A DNA stretch of 64,000 nt, from contig NW_027473530.1 in the NCBI RefSeq assembly GCF_050947335.1, forward strand, positions 1-64,000. Direction: 5' to 3'. Below are positions 28,401 through 42,171 of the stretch, piece by piece. The position numbers were made by a program, and so were the translations under genes. The notes under the pieces are model-generated. The model made no database searches and was not told where the DNA came from. It saw nothing but the letters and a program-made list of their open reading frames with translations. This stretch comes from Megachile rotundata (taxonomy: Eukaryota > Arthropoda > Insecta > Hymenoptera > Megachilidae). How positions within the stretch are numbered: the first letter of the stretch is position 1; the number at the start of each line of letters is the position of its first letter.

Positions 28401-29371
28401 TACACTCACTGTTATCAATCTAACTCAAATTATTAACCATATTATGCAAATTTGATCGGTAGAACGACAATCACTATACTTATTACTCTTATTATTATCA
28501 ACCTAACTCATATTATTAGCCATATTATGCTTATATGATCGATAGAACGACAATTACTATACTTATTACTCTTATTATTATGGATCTAACGCATATTATT
28601 AACCATATTATGCAGATATGATCGAGAGAACTACAATTACTATACTTATTACTCCTATTATTATCAATCTAACTCATATTATTAGCCATATTATGCTTAT
28701 ATGATCGATAGAACGAGAATTACTATACTCACTACTCTTAATATTATCAATCTAACTCTTATTATTAGCCATATTATGCTTATAATATCGATAGAACGAC
28801 AATTACTATACTTATTACTGTTATTATTATCAATCTAACTCATATTATTAGCCATATTATGCTTAAATGATCGATAGAACTACAATTACTATACTCATTA
28901 CTCTTATTATTATCAATCTAACCCATATTATTAGCCATATTATGCTAATATGATCGACAGAACGACAATTACTATACTTATTACACTCACTGTTATCAAT
29001 CTAACTCATATTATTAATCATATTATGCAAATTTGATCGATAGAACGAGAATTACTATAGTCACTACTCTTAGTATTATCAATCTAAATCATATTATTAG
29101 CCATATTATGCTTATATTATCGATAGAACGACAATCACTATACTTATTACACTCACTGTTATCAATCTAACTCATATTATCAACCATATTATGCAAATTT
29201 GATCGCTAGAACGACAATCACTATACTTATTACTCTTATTATTATCAACCTAACTCATATTATTAACCATATTATGCATAAATGATCGATAGAACGACAA
29301 TTACTATACTTATTACTCTTATTATTATGAATCTAACTCATATTATTAACCATATTATGCTTCTATGATCG
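25471..29371. repeat. 47-monomer-offset duplication, copy 1, with inner 21-monomer periodicity
   Basis: Bases 25471-27388 recur at 29372-31289 (offset 3901, 47 monomers). Bases 27638-28037 recur at 31290-31689 (offset 3652, 44 monomers). The three extra monomers here are the local expansion at 27389-27637. Shared markers include CTCTTACTATTAGCC, TATCATCAATC, ATTATGACTATATG and CTTACTATTGTCAATC. Inside the block, about 25895-27250 also matches 27638-28993 at 1743 bases (21 monomers), with a few substitutions. Two layers of duplication are therefore nested here. Confidence 0.83.
27140..27637. repeat. 3-monomer tandem duplication (2 x 249 bp)
   Basis: The three-monomer set at 27140-27388 is repeated at 27389-27637. 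Each set carries in order the AACCCATATTATTAGCT type, the CACTCACTGTTATGAATC type and the TATCGATCTAACTC / ATGGTTATAAT type. The first monomer of the second set starts CAATTATTTTAC, as does the monomer after the set at 27638. It is therefore a chimera that records the crossover. The related block at 31290 lacks the extra set. Confidence 0.9.
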
Positions 29372-31689
29372 ATAGAACGAGAATTACTATACTCACTACT
29401 CTTAATATTATCAATCTAACTCTTACTATTAGCCATATTATGCTTATATGATCGATAGAACGACAATTACTATACTTATTACTCTTATTATTATGAATCT
29501 AACTCATATTATTAACCATATTATGCTTCTATGATCGATAGAACGAGAATTACTATACTCACTACTCTTAGTATTATCAATCTAACTCATATTATTAGCC
29601 ATATTATGCTTATATGATCGACAGAACGACAATTACTATACTTATTACACTCACTATTATCAATCTAACTCATATTATTAACCATATTATGCAGATATGA
29701 TCGATAGCACGACATTTACTATACTTATTACTCTTATTATCATCAATCTAACTCATATTATTAACCATATTATGCTTAAATGATCGATAGAACGACAATT
29801 ATTTTACTCATTACTCTTATTATTATCAATCCAACTCATATTATTACCCATATTATGACTATATGATCGATAGAACGACATTTACTATACTTATTACTCT
29901 TATTATTGTGAATCTAACTCATATTATTAACCATATTATGCAGATATGATCGATAGCACGACATTTACTATACACATTACTCTTACTATTGTCAATCTAA
30001 CTCATATTATTAACCATATTATGCAGATATGATCGATAGCACGACATTTACTATACTTACTACTCTTATTATTATCAATCTAACTCATATTATTAGCCAT
30101 ATTATGCTTATATGATCGATAGAACGACAATTACTATACTTATTACTCTTATCATTATGAATCTAACTCATATTATTAACCATATTATGCAGATATGATC
30201 GATAGAACTACAATTACTATACTTATTACTCCTATTATTATCAATCTAACTCATATTATTAGCCATATTATGCTTATATGATCGATAGAACGAGAATTAC
30301 TATACTCACTACTCTTAATATTATCAATCTAACTCTTATTATTAGCCATATTATGCTTATAATATCGATAGAACGACAATTACTATACTTATTACTGTTA
30401 TTATTATCAATCTAACTCATATTATTAGCCATATTATGCTTAAATGATCGATAGAACTACAATTACTATACTCACTACTCTTAGTATTATCAATCTAACT
30501 CATATTATTAGCCATATTATGCTAATATGATCGAGAGAACGACAATTACTATACTTATTACACTCACTGTTATCAATCTAACTCAAATTATTAACCATAT
30601 TATGCAAATTTGATCGGTAGAACGACAATCACTATACTTATTACTCTTATTATTATCAACCTAACTCATATTATTAGCCATATTATGCTTATATGATCGA
30701 TAGAACGACAATTACTATATTTATTACTCTTATTATTATGGATCTAACTCATATTATTAACCATATTATGCAGATATGATCGAGAGAACTACAATTACTA
30801 TACTTATTACTCCTATTATTATCAATCTAACTCATATTATTAGCCATATTATGCTTATATGATCGATAGAACGAGAATTACTATACTCACTACTCTTAAT
30901 ATTATCAATCTAACTCTTATTATTAGCCATATTATGCTTATAATATCGATAGAACGACAATTACTATACTTATTACTGTTATTATTATCAATCTAACTCA
31001 TATTATTAGCCATATTATGCTTAAATGATCGATAGAACTACAATTACTATACTCATTACTCTTATTATTATCAATCTAACCCATATTATTAGCTATATTA
31101 TGCTAATATGATCGACAGAACGACAATTACTATACTTATTACACTCACTGTTATGAATCTAACTCATATTATTAACCATACTATGCAGATATGATCGATA
31201 GAACTACAATTACTATACTCATTACTCTTATTATTATCGATCTAACTCTTATTATTAGCCATATTATGGTTATAATATCGATAGAACGCCAATTATTTTA
31301 CTCATTACTCTTATTATTATCAATCCAACTCATATTATTACCCATATTATGATTATATGATCGATAGAACGACATTTACTATACTTATTACTCTTATTAT
31401 TGTGAATCTAACTCATATTATTAACCATATTATGCAGATATGATCGATAGCACGACATTTACTATACACATTACTCTTACTATTATCAATCTAACTCATA
31501 TTATTAACCATATTATGCAGATATGATCGATAGCACGACATTTACTATACTTACTACTCTTATTATTATCAATCTAACTCATATTATTCGCCATATTATG
31601 CTTATATGATCGATAGAACGACAATTACTATACTTATTACTCTTATCATTATGAATCTAACTCATATTATTAACCATATTATGCAGATA
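29372..31689. repeat. 47-monomer-offset duplication, copy 2
   Basis: This is the counterpart of 25471-28037 without the three-monomer expansion. The CAATTATTTTACTC marker lies at 29796 and 31290, 18 monomers apart; in copy 1 it lies at 25895, 27389 and 27638. Substitutions noticed are ACCATACTATGC near 31178 and CTTACTATTATCAATC near 31477, where copy 1 has ATTGTC. After about 31690 the sequence switches to the 23-monomer type. Confidence 0.83.
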
Positions 31690-31696
31690 TGATCGA

Positions 31697-33320
31697 TAGC
31701 ACGACATTTGCTATACCTATTACTGTTATTATTATGAATCTAACTCATATTATTAACCATATTATGCAGATATGATCTATAGAACTACAATTACTATACT
31801 CATTACTCTTATTATTATCAATCTAACTCATATTATTAGCCATATTATGCTTATATGATCGATAGAACGAGAATTACTATACTCACTACTCTGAGTATTA
31901 TCAATCTAACTCATATTATTAACCATATTATGCTTATATTATCGATAGAACGGCAATTACTATACTTATTACTGTTATTACTATCAATCAAACTCATATT
32001 ATTAGCCATATTATGCTTAAATGATCGATAGAACGACAATTACTATACTTATTACTCTTATTATTATCAATCTAACTCATATTATTAGCCATATTATGCT
32101 TAAATGATCGATAGAACGACAATTACTATACTTATTACTCTTATTATTATCAATCTAACTCATATTATTAGCCATATTATGCTTATATGATCGATAGAAC
32201 GACAATTACTCTACTTATTACTTTTATTATTATCAATCTAACTCATATTATTAGCCATATTATGCTTCTATGATCGATAGAACGAGAATTACTATACTCA
32301 CTACTCTTAGTATTATCAATCTAACTCATATTATTAGCCATATTATGCTTATATTATCGATAGAACGACAATTACTATACTTACTACTTTTATTATTATC
32401 AATCCAACTCATATTATTAGCCATATTATGCTTAAATGATCGATAGAACTACAATTACTATACTCACTACTCTTAGTATTATCAATCTAACTCATATTAT
32501 TAGCCATATTATGCTAATATGATCGAGAGAACGACAATTACTATACTTATTACACTCACTGTTATCAATCTAACTCATATTATTAACCATATTATGCAAA
32601 TTTGATCGGTAGAACGACAATCACTATACTTATTACTCTTATTATTATCAACCTAACTCATATTATTAGCCATATTATGCTTATATGATCGATAGAACGA
32701 CAATTACTATACTTATTACTCTTATTATTATGAATCTAACTCATATTATTAACCATATTATGCAGATATGATCGATAGAACTACAATTACTATACTTATT
32801 ACTCCTATTATTATCAATCTAACTCATATTATTAGCCATATTATGCTTATATGATCGATAGAACGAGAATTACTATACTCACTACTCTTAATATTATCAA
32901 TCTAACTCTTATTATTAGCCATATTATGCTTATAATATCGATAGAACGACAATTACTATACTTATTACTGTTATTATTATCAATCTAACTCATATTATTA
33001 GCCATATTATGCTTAAATGATCGATAGAACTACAATTACTATACTCACTACTCTTAGTATTATCAATCTAACTCATATTATTAGCCATATTATGCTAATA
33101 TGATCGAGAGAACGACAATTACTATACTTATTACACTCACTGTTATCAATCTAACTCAAATTATTAACCATATTATGCAAATTTGATCGGTAGAACGACA
33201 ATCACTATACTTATTACTCTTATTATTATCAACCTAACTCATATTATAAGCCATATTATGCTTATATGATCGATAGAACGACAATTACTATATTTATTAC
33301 TCTTATTATTATGGATCTAG
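31697..33320. repeat. 23-monomer-type block with a one-monomer duplication
   Basis: It matches 23812-25345. From the GACATTTGCTATACC marker (31703 facing 23818) the offset is 7885 (95 monomers). After 32119 it becomes 7968 (96 monomers), because one monomer has been added. The CTCAAATTATT marker at about 33155 confirms the second offset. Differences from the 22-25 kb units include GATCGGTAG for GATCTGTAG and ATTATCAATC for ATTATCATTC. Confidence 0.83.
32037..32202. repeat. Single-monomer duplication (2 x 83 bp)
   Basis: Two adjacent monomers, 32037-32119 and 32120-32202, differ only near their ends (GCTTAAATG or GCTTATATG). The homologous block at 24 kb has just one at this place. This is the smallest clear amplification step in the window. 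Confidence 0.82.
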
Positions 33321-34432
33321 CTCATATTATTAACCATATTATGCAGATATGATCGAGAGAACTACAATTACTATACTTATTACTCCTATTATTATCAATC
33401 TAACTCATATTATTAGCCATATTATGCTTATATGATCGATAGAACGAGAATTACTATACTCACTACTCTTAATATTATCAATCTAACTCTTATTATTAGC
33501 CATATTATGCTTATAATATCGATAGAACGACAATTACTATACTTATTACTGTTATTATTATCAATCTAACTCATATTATTAGCCATATTATGCTTAAATG
33601 ATCGATAGAACTACAATTACTATACTCATTACTCTTATTATTATCAATCTAACCCATATTATTAGCTATATTATGCTAATATGATCGACAGAACGACAAT
33701 TACTATACTTATTACACTCACTGTTATGAATCTAACTCATATTATTAACCATATTATGCAGATATGATCGATAGAACTACAATTACTATACTCATTACTC
33801 TTATTATTATCGATCTAACTCTTATTATTAGCCATATTATGGTTATAATATCGATAGAACGCCAATTACTATACTTATTACTGTTATTATTATCAATCTA
33901 ACTCATATTATTAGCCATATTATGCTTAAATGATCGATAGAACTACAATTACTATACTCATTAGTCTTATTATTATCAATCTAATCCATATTGTTAGCCA
34001 TATTATGCTTATATGATCGATAGAACGACAATTACTATACTTATTACTCTTATTATTATGGATCTAACTCATATTATTAACCATATTATGCAGATATGAT
34101 CGAGAGAACTACAATTACTATACTTATTACTCCTATTATTATCAATCTAACTCATATTATTAGCCATATTATGCTTATATGATCGATAGAACGAGAATTA
34201 CTATACTTATTACTGTTATTATTATCAATCTAACTCATATTATTAGCCATATTATGCTTAAATGATCGATAGAACTACAATTACTATACTCATTACTCTT
34301 ATTATTATCAATCTAACCCATATTATTAGCCATATTATGCTAATATGATCGACAGAACGACAATTACTATACTTATTACACTCACTGTTATCAATCTAAC
34401 TCATATTATTAACCATATTATGCAAATTTGAT
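33321..34432. repeat. Mosaic continuing the 30-31 kb type, with a chimeric monomer
   Basis: About 32573-33850 matches 30000-31277 at 2573 bases (31 monomers). The TATATTTATTAC marker is at about 33290 and 30717. From 33850 the array follows the GCCAATTACTATAC and TCATTAGTC types. A hybrid monomer begins near 34194. It starts as the GAGAATTAC type, normally followed by ACTCACTACTC, but continues ACTTATTACTGTT, as expected of a recombination junction. Confidence 0.7.
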
Positions 34433-34764
34433 CGATAGAACGAGAATTACTATACTCACTACTCTTAGTATTATCAATCTAACTCATATTATTAGCCATA
34501 TTATGCTTATATTATCGATAGAACGACAATCACTATACTTATTACACTCACTGTTATCAATCTAACTCATATTATTAACCATATTATGCAAATTTGATCG
34601 CTAGAACGACAATCACTCTACTTATTACTCTTATTATTATCAACCTAACTCATATTATTAACCATATTATGCATAAATGATCGATAGAACGACAATTACT
34701 ATACTTATTATTCTTATTATTATGAATCTAACTCATATTATTAACCATATTATGCTTCTATGAT

Positions 34765-35997
34765 CGATAGAACGAGAATTACTATACTCACTACTCTTAA
34801 TATTATCAATCTAACTCTTATTATTAGCCATATTATGCTTATAATATCGATAGAACGACAATTACTATACTTATTACTGTTATTATTATCAATCTAACTC
34901 ATATTATTAGCCATATTATGCTTAAATGATCGATAGAACTACAATTACTATACTCATTACTCTTATTATTATCAATCTAACCCATATTATTAGCTATATT
35001 ATGCTAATATGATCGACAGAACGACATTTACTATACTTATTACACTCACTATTATCAATCTAACTCATGTTATTAACCATATTATGCAGATATGATCGAT
35101 AGAACTACAATTACTATACTTATTACTCTTATTATTATCAACCTAACTCATATTATTAGCCATATTATGCTTATATGATCGATAGAACGACAATTACTAT
35201 ACTTATTACTCTTATTATTGTGAATCTAACTCATATTATTAACCATATTATGCAGATATGATCGATAGAACTACAATTACTATACTTATTACTCTTATTA
35301 TTATCAATCTAACTCATATTATTAGCCATATTATGCTTATATGATCGATAGAACGAGAATTACTATACTCACTACTCTTAATATTATCAATCTAACTCTT
35401 ATTATTAGCCATATTATGCTTATAATATCGATAGAACGACAATTACTATACTTATTACTGTTATTATTATCAATCTAACTCATATTATTAGCCATATTAT
35501 GCTTAAATGATCGATAGAACTACAATTACTATACTCATTACTCTTATTATTATCAATCTAACCCATATTATTAGCCATATTATGCTAATATGATCGACAG
35601 AACGACAATTACTATACTTATTACACTCACTGTTATCAATCTAACTCATATTATTATCCATATTATGCAAATTTGATCGATAGAACGACAATCACTATAC
35701 TTATTACTCTTATTATTATCAACCTAACTCATATTATTAGCCATATTATGCTTATATGATCGATAGAACGACAATTACTATACTTATTACTCTTATTATT
35801 ATGAATCTAACTCATATTATTAACCATATTATGCTTCTATGATCGATAGAACGAGAATTACTATACTCACTACTCTTAGTATTATCAATCTAACTCATAT
35901 TATTAGCCATATTATGCTTATATGATCGACAGAACGACAATTACTATACTTATTACACTCACTATTATCAATCTAACTCATATTATTAACCATATTA
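34765..35997. repeat. Block homologous to 1733-2965, 398 monomers away
   Basis: The match to the first 3 kb of the window is at an offset of 33032 bases: 398 monomers less two bases, which is what the two intervening deletions predict. Shared rare markers are ACTCATGTTATT, ATTATTGTGAATC and ATTATCCATATTATGC (2621 and 35653). One difference is GATAGAACGACAATT at about 35178, where the first block has GATAGAAATACAATT. It shows that a run of about 15 monomers kept its order across 33 kb. Confidence 0.85.
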
Positions 35998-36153
35998 TGC
36001 AGATATGATCGATAGCACGACATTTACTATACTTATTACACTTATTATCATCAATCTAACTCATATTATTAAGCATATTATGCTTAAATGATCGATAGAA
36101 CGACAATTATTTTACTCATTACTCTTATTATTATCAATCCAACTCATATTATT

Positions 36154-38312
36154 ACCCATATTATGATTATATGATCGATAGAACGACATTTACTATACTT
36201 ATTACTCTTATTATTGTGAATCTAACTCATATTATTAACCATATTATGCAGATATGATCGATAGCACGACATTTACTATACACATTACTCTTACTATTAT
36301 CAATCTAACTCATATTATTAACCATATTATGCAGATATGATCGATAGCACGACATTTACTATACTTACTACTCTTATTATTATCAATCTAACTCATATTA
36401 TTAGCCATATTATGCTTATATGATCGATAGAACGACAATTACTATACTTATTACTCCTATCATTATGAATCTAACTCATATTATTAACCATATTATGCAG
36501 ATATGATCTATAGAACTACAATTACTATACTCATTACTCTTATTATTATCAATCTAACTCATATTATTAGCCATATTATGCTTATATGATCGATAGAACG
36601 AGAATTACTATACTCACTACTCTGAGTATTATCAATCTAACTCATATTATTAACCATATTATGCTTATATTATCGATAGAACGGCAATTACTATACTTAT
36701 TACTGTTATTACTATCAATCTAACTCATATTATTAGCCATATTATGCTTAAATGATCGATAGAACGACAATTACTATACTTATTACTCTTATTATTATCA
36801 ATCTAACTCATATTATTAGCCATATTATGCTTATATGATCGATAGAACGACAATTACTCTACTTATTACTTTTATTATTATCAATCTAACTCATATTATT
36901 AGCCATATTATGCTTCTATGATCGATAGAACGAGAATTAGTATACTCACTACTCTTAGTATTATCAATCTAACTCATATTATTAGCCATATTATGCTTAT
37001 ATTATCGATAGAACGACAATTACTATACTTACTACTTTTATTATTATCAATCCAACTCATATTATTAGCCATATTATGCTTAAATGATCGATAGAACTAC
37101 AATTACTATACTCACTACTCTTAGTATTAATCAATCTAACTCATATTATTAGCCATATTATGCTAATATGATCGAGAGAACGACAATTACTATACTTATT
37201 ACACTCACTGTTATCAATCTAACTCAAATTATTAACCATATTATGCAAATTTGATCGGTAGAACGACAATCACTATACTTATTACTCTTATTATTATCAA
37301 CCTAACTCATATTATTAGCCATATTATGCTTATATGATCGATAGAACGACAATTACTATACTTATTACTCTTATTATTATGGATCTAACTCATATTATTA
37401 ACCATATTATGCAGATATGATCGAGAGAACTACAATTACTATACTTATTACTCCTATTATTATCAATCTAACTCATATTATTAGCCATATTATGCTTATA
37501 TGATCGATAGAACGAGAATTACTATACTCACTACTCTTAATATTATCAATCTAACTCTTATTATTAGCCATATTATGCTTATAATATCGATAGAACGACA
37601 ATTACTATACTTATTACTGTTATTATTATCAATCTAACTCATATTATTAGCCATATTATGCTTAAATGATCGATAGAACTACAATTACTATACTCATTAC
37701 TCTTATTATTATCAATCTAACCCATATTATTAGCTATATTATGCTAATATGATCGACAGAACGACAATTACTATACTTATTACACTCACTGTTATGAATC
37801 TAACTCATATTATTAACCATATTATGCAGATATGATCGATAGAACTACAATTACTATACTCATTACTCTTATTATTATCGATCTAACTCTTATTATTAGC
37901 CATATTATGGTTATAATATCGATAGAACGCCAATTACTATACTTATTACTGTTATTATTATCAATCTAACTCATATTATTAGCCATATTATGCTTAAATG
38001 ATCGATAGAACTACAATTACTATGCTCATTAGTCTTATTATTATCAATCTAATCCATATTATTAGCCATATTATGCTAATATGATCGATAGAACGACAGT
38101 TACTATACTTATTACACTCACTGTTATCAATCTAACTCAAATTATTAACCATATTATGCAAATTTGATCGGTAGAACGACAATCACTATACTTATTACTC
38201 TTATTATTATCAACCTAACTCATATTATTAGCCATATTATGCTTAAATGATCGATAGAACTACAATTACTATACTCATTACTCTTATTATTATCAATCTA
38301 ACCCATATTATT
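36154..38312. repeat. 26-monomer tandem duplication, copy 1
   Basis: It repeats at 38313-40390. The offset is 2159 before base 37130 and 2158 (26 monomers) after it, because this copy alone carries the 1-bp insertion. Shared markers are CTCCTATCATTATG, GAATTAGTATAC, CTATGCTCATTAGTC and ACGACAGTTAC. Its first part (36104 to about 36480) also matches 29796-30172 at 76 monomers. Confidence 0.88.
37100..37183. repeat. 84-bp monomer with a 1-bp insertion
   Basis: The monomer reads TTAGTATTAATCAATC where the family has TTAGTATTATCAATC. This is the only insertion found in the window. It is absent from the tandem copy near 39290 and from the third copy near 42860. It therefore probably arose in this copy after the duplication. 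Confidence 0.93.
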
Positions 38313-40390
38313 ACCCATATTATGATTATATGATCGATAGAACGACATTTACTATACTTATTACTCTTATTATTGTGAATCTAACTCATATTATTAACCA
38401 TATTATGCAGATATGATCGATAGCACGACATTTACTATACACATTACTCTTACTATTATCAATCTAACTCATATTATTAACCATATTATGCAGATATGAT
38501 CGATAGCACGACATTTACTATACTTACTACTCTTATTATTATCAATCTAACTCATATTATTAGCCATATTATGCTTATATGATCGATAGAACGACAATTA
38601 CTATACTTATTACTCCTATCATTATGAATCTAACTCATATTATTAACCATATTATGCAGATATGATCTATAGAACTACAATTACTATACTCATTACTCTT
38701 ATTATTATCAATCTAACTCATATTATTAGCCATATTATGCTTATATGATCGATAGAACGAGAATTACTATACTCACTACTCTGAGTATTATCAATCTAAC
38801 TCATATTATTAACCATATTATGCTTATATTATCGATAGAACGGCAATTACTATACTTATTACTGTTATTACTATCAATCTAACTCATATTATTAGCCATA
38901 TTATGCTTAAATGATCGATAGAACGACAATTACTATACTTATTACTCTTATTATTATCAATCTAACTCATATTATTAGCCATATTATGCTTATATGATCG
39001 ATAGAACGACAATTACTCTACTTATTACTTTTATTATTATCAATCTAACTCATATTATTAGCCATATTATGCTTCTATGATCGATAGAACGAGAATTAGT
39101 ATACTCACTACTCTTAGTATTATCAATCTAACTCATATTATTAGCCATATTATGCTTATATTATCGATAGAACGACAATTACTATACTTACTACTTTTAT
39201 TATTATCAATCCAACTCATATTATTAGCCATATTATGCTTAAATGATCGATAGAACTACAATTACTATACTCACTACTCTTAGTATTATCAATCTAGCTC
39301 ATATTATTAGCCATATTATGCTAATATGATCGAGAGAACGACAATTACTATACTTATTACACTCACTGTTATCAATCTAACTCAAATTATTAACCATATT
39401 ATGCAAATTTGATCGGTAGAACGACAATCACTATACTTATTACTCTTATTATTATCAACCTAACTCATATTATTAGCCATATTATGCTTATATGATCGAT
39501 AGAACGACAATTACTATACTTATTACTCTTATTATTATGGATCTAACTCATATTATTAACCATATTATGCAGATATGATCGAGAGAACTACAATTACTAT
39601 ACTTATTACTCCTATTATTATCAATCTAACTCATATTATTAGCCATATTATGCTTATATGATCGATAGAACGAGAATTACTATACTCACTACTCTTAATA
39701 TTATCAATCTAACTCTTATTATTAGCCATATTATGCTTATAATATCGATAGAACGACAATTACTATACTTATTACTGTTATTATTATCAATCTAACTCAT
39801 ATTATTAGCCATATTATGCTTAAATGATCGATAGAACTACAATTACTATACTCATTACTCTTATTATTATCAATCTAACCCATATTATTAGCTATATTAT
39901 GCTAATATGATCGACAGAACGACAATTACTATACTTATTACACTCACTGTTATGAATCTAACTCATATTATTAACCATATTATGCAGATATGATCGATAG
40001 AACTACAATTACTATACTCATTACTCTTATTATTATCGATCTAACTCTTATTATTAGCCATATTATGGTTATAATATCGATAGAACGCCAATTACTATAC
40101 TTATTACTGTTATTATTATCAATCTAACTCATATTATTAGCCATATTATGCTTAAATGATCGATAGAACTACAATTACTATGCTCATTAGTCTTATTATT
40201 ATCAATCTAATCCATATTATTAGCCATATTATGCTAATATGATCGATAGAACGACAGTTACTATACTTATTACACTCACTGTTATCAATCTAACTCAAAT
40301 TATTAACCATATTATGCAAATTTGATCGGTAGAACGACAATCACTATACTTATTACTCTTATTATTATCAACCTAACTCATATTATTAGC
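38313..40390. repeat. 26-monomer tandem duplication, copy 2
   Basis: This is the counterpart of 36154-38232. It carries the private substitution ATCTAGCTC at 39297 and lacks the insertion at 37130. The joint is a hybrid region: about 38233-38312 runs from a GCTTAAATG / AACCCATATT type into the ACCCATATTATGATTATATG type. Confidence 0.88.
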
Positions 40391-41142
40391 CATATTATGC
40401 TTATATGATCGATAGAACGACAATTACTATACTTATTACTCTTATTATTATGGATCTAACTCATATTATTAACCATATTATGCAGATATGATCGAGAGAA
40501 CTACAATTACTATACTTATTACTCCTATTATTATCAATCTAACTCATATTATTAGCCATATTATGCTTATATGATCGATAGAACGAGAATTACTATACTC
40601 ACTACTCTTAATATTATCAATCTAACTCTTATTATTAGCCATATTATGCTTATAATATCGATAGAACGACAATTACTATACTTATTACTGTTATTATTAT
40701 CAATCTAACTCATATTATTAGCCATATTATGCTTAATTGATCGATAGAACTACAATTACTATACTCATTACTCTTATTATTATCAATCTAACCCATATTA
40801 TTAGCTATATTATGCTAATATGATCGACAGAACGACAATTACTATACTTATTACACTCACTGTTATGAATCTAACTCATATTATTAACCATATTATGCAG
40901 ATATGATCGATAGAACTACAATTACTATACTCATTACTCTTATTATTATCGATCTAACTCTTATTATTAGCCATATTATGGTTATAATATCGATAGAACG
41001 CCAATTACTATACTTATTACTGTTATTATTATCAATCTAACTCATATTATTAGCCATATTATGCTTAAATGATCGATAGAACTACAATTACTATGCTCAT
41101 TAGTCTTATTATTATCAATCTAATCCATATTATTAGCCATAT
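39490..41142. repeat. 11-monomer tandem duplication (offset 913 bp)
   Basis: Bases 39490-40229 recur at 40403-41142, exactly 11 monomers on. Both carry in order ATTATGGATC (about 39539 and 40452), CTCCTATTATTATC, TATTAGCTATATT, ATGGTTATAAT and CTATGCTCATTAG. The first block overlaps the end of the 26-monomer copy 2. This expansion therefore used the same sequence again. Confidence 0.82.
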
Positions 41143-41480
41143 TATGCTTATATGATCGATAGAACGACAATTACTATACTTATTACTCTTATTATTATGG
41201 ATCTAACTCATATTATTAACCATATTATGCAGATATGATCGATAGAACTACAATTACTATACTCATTACTCTTATTATTATCAATCTAACTCATATTATT
41301 AGCCATATTATGCTTAAATGATCGATAGAACGACAATTACTATACTTATTACTCTTATTATTATCAATCTAACTCATATTATTAGCCATATTATGCTTAT
41401 ATGATCGATAGAACGAGAATTACTATACTCACTACTCTTAATATTATCAATCTAACTCTTATTATTAGCCATATTATGCT

Positions 41481-42165
41481 TATAATATCGATAGAACCAC
41501 AATTACTATACTTATTACTGTTATTATTATCAATCTAACTCATATTATTAGCCATATTATGCTTATATGAGCAATAGAACTACAATTACTATACTTATTA
41601 CTCTTATCATTATAAATCTAACTCATATTATTAACCATATTATGCAGATATGATCGATAGAACTACAATTACTATACTTATTACTCTTATTATTATCAAT
41701 CTAACTCATATTATTAGCCATATTATGCTTATATGATCGATAGAACGAGAATTACTATACTCACTACTCTTAGTATTATCAATCTAACTCATATTATTAG
41801 CCATATTATGCTTATATTATCGATAGAACGACAATCACTATACTTATTACACTCACTGTTATCAATCTAACTCATATTATTAACCATATTATGCAAATTT
41901 GATCGCTAGAACGACAATCACTATACTTATTACTCTTATTATTATCAACCTAACTCATATTATTAGCCATATTATGCTTATATGATCGATGGAACGACAA
42001 TTACTATACTTATTACTCTTATTATTATGAATCTAACTCATATTATTAACCATATTATGCAGATATGATCGATAGAACTACAATTACTATACTCATTACT
42101 CTTATTATTATCAATCTAACTCTTATTATTAGCCATATTATGCTTATAATATCGATAAAACGCCA
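41481..42165. repeat. 33-monomer-offset pair, copy 1
   Basis: It matches 44220-44904 at 2739 bases (33 monomers). Shared markers are GAACCACAATT, the rare TATGAGCAATAGAAC (41571 and 44310), GATCGCTAG and GATCGATGGAACG. It ends at a private GATAAAACGCC near 42156, after which the array switches to the 38.6-kb type. Confidence 0.82.
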
Positions 42166-42171
42166 ATTACT

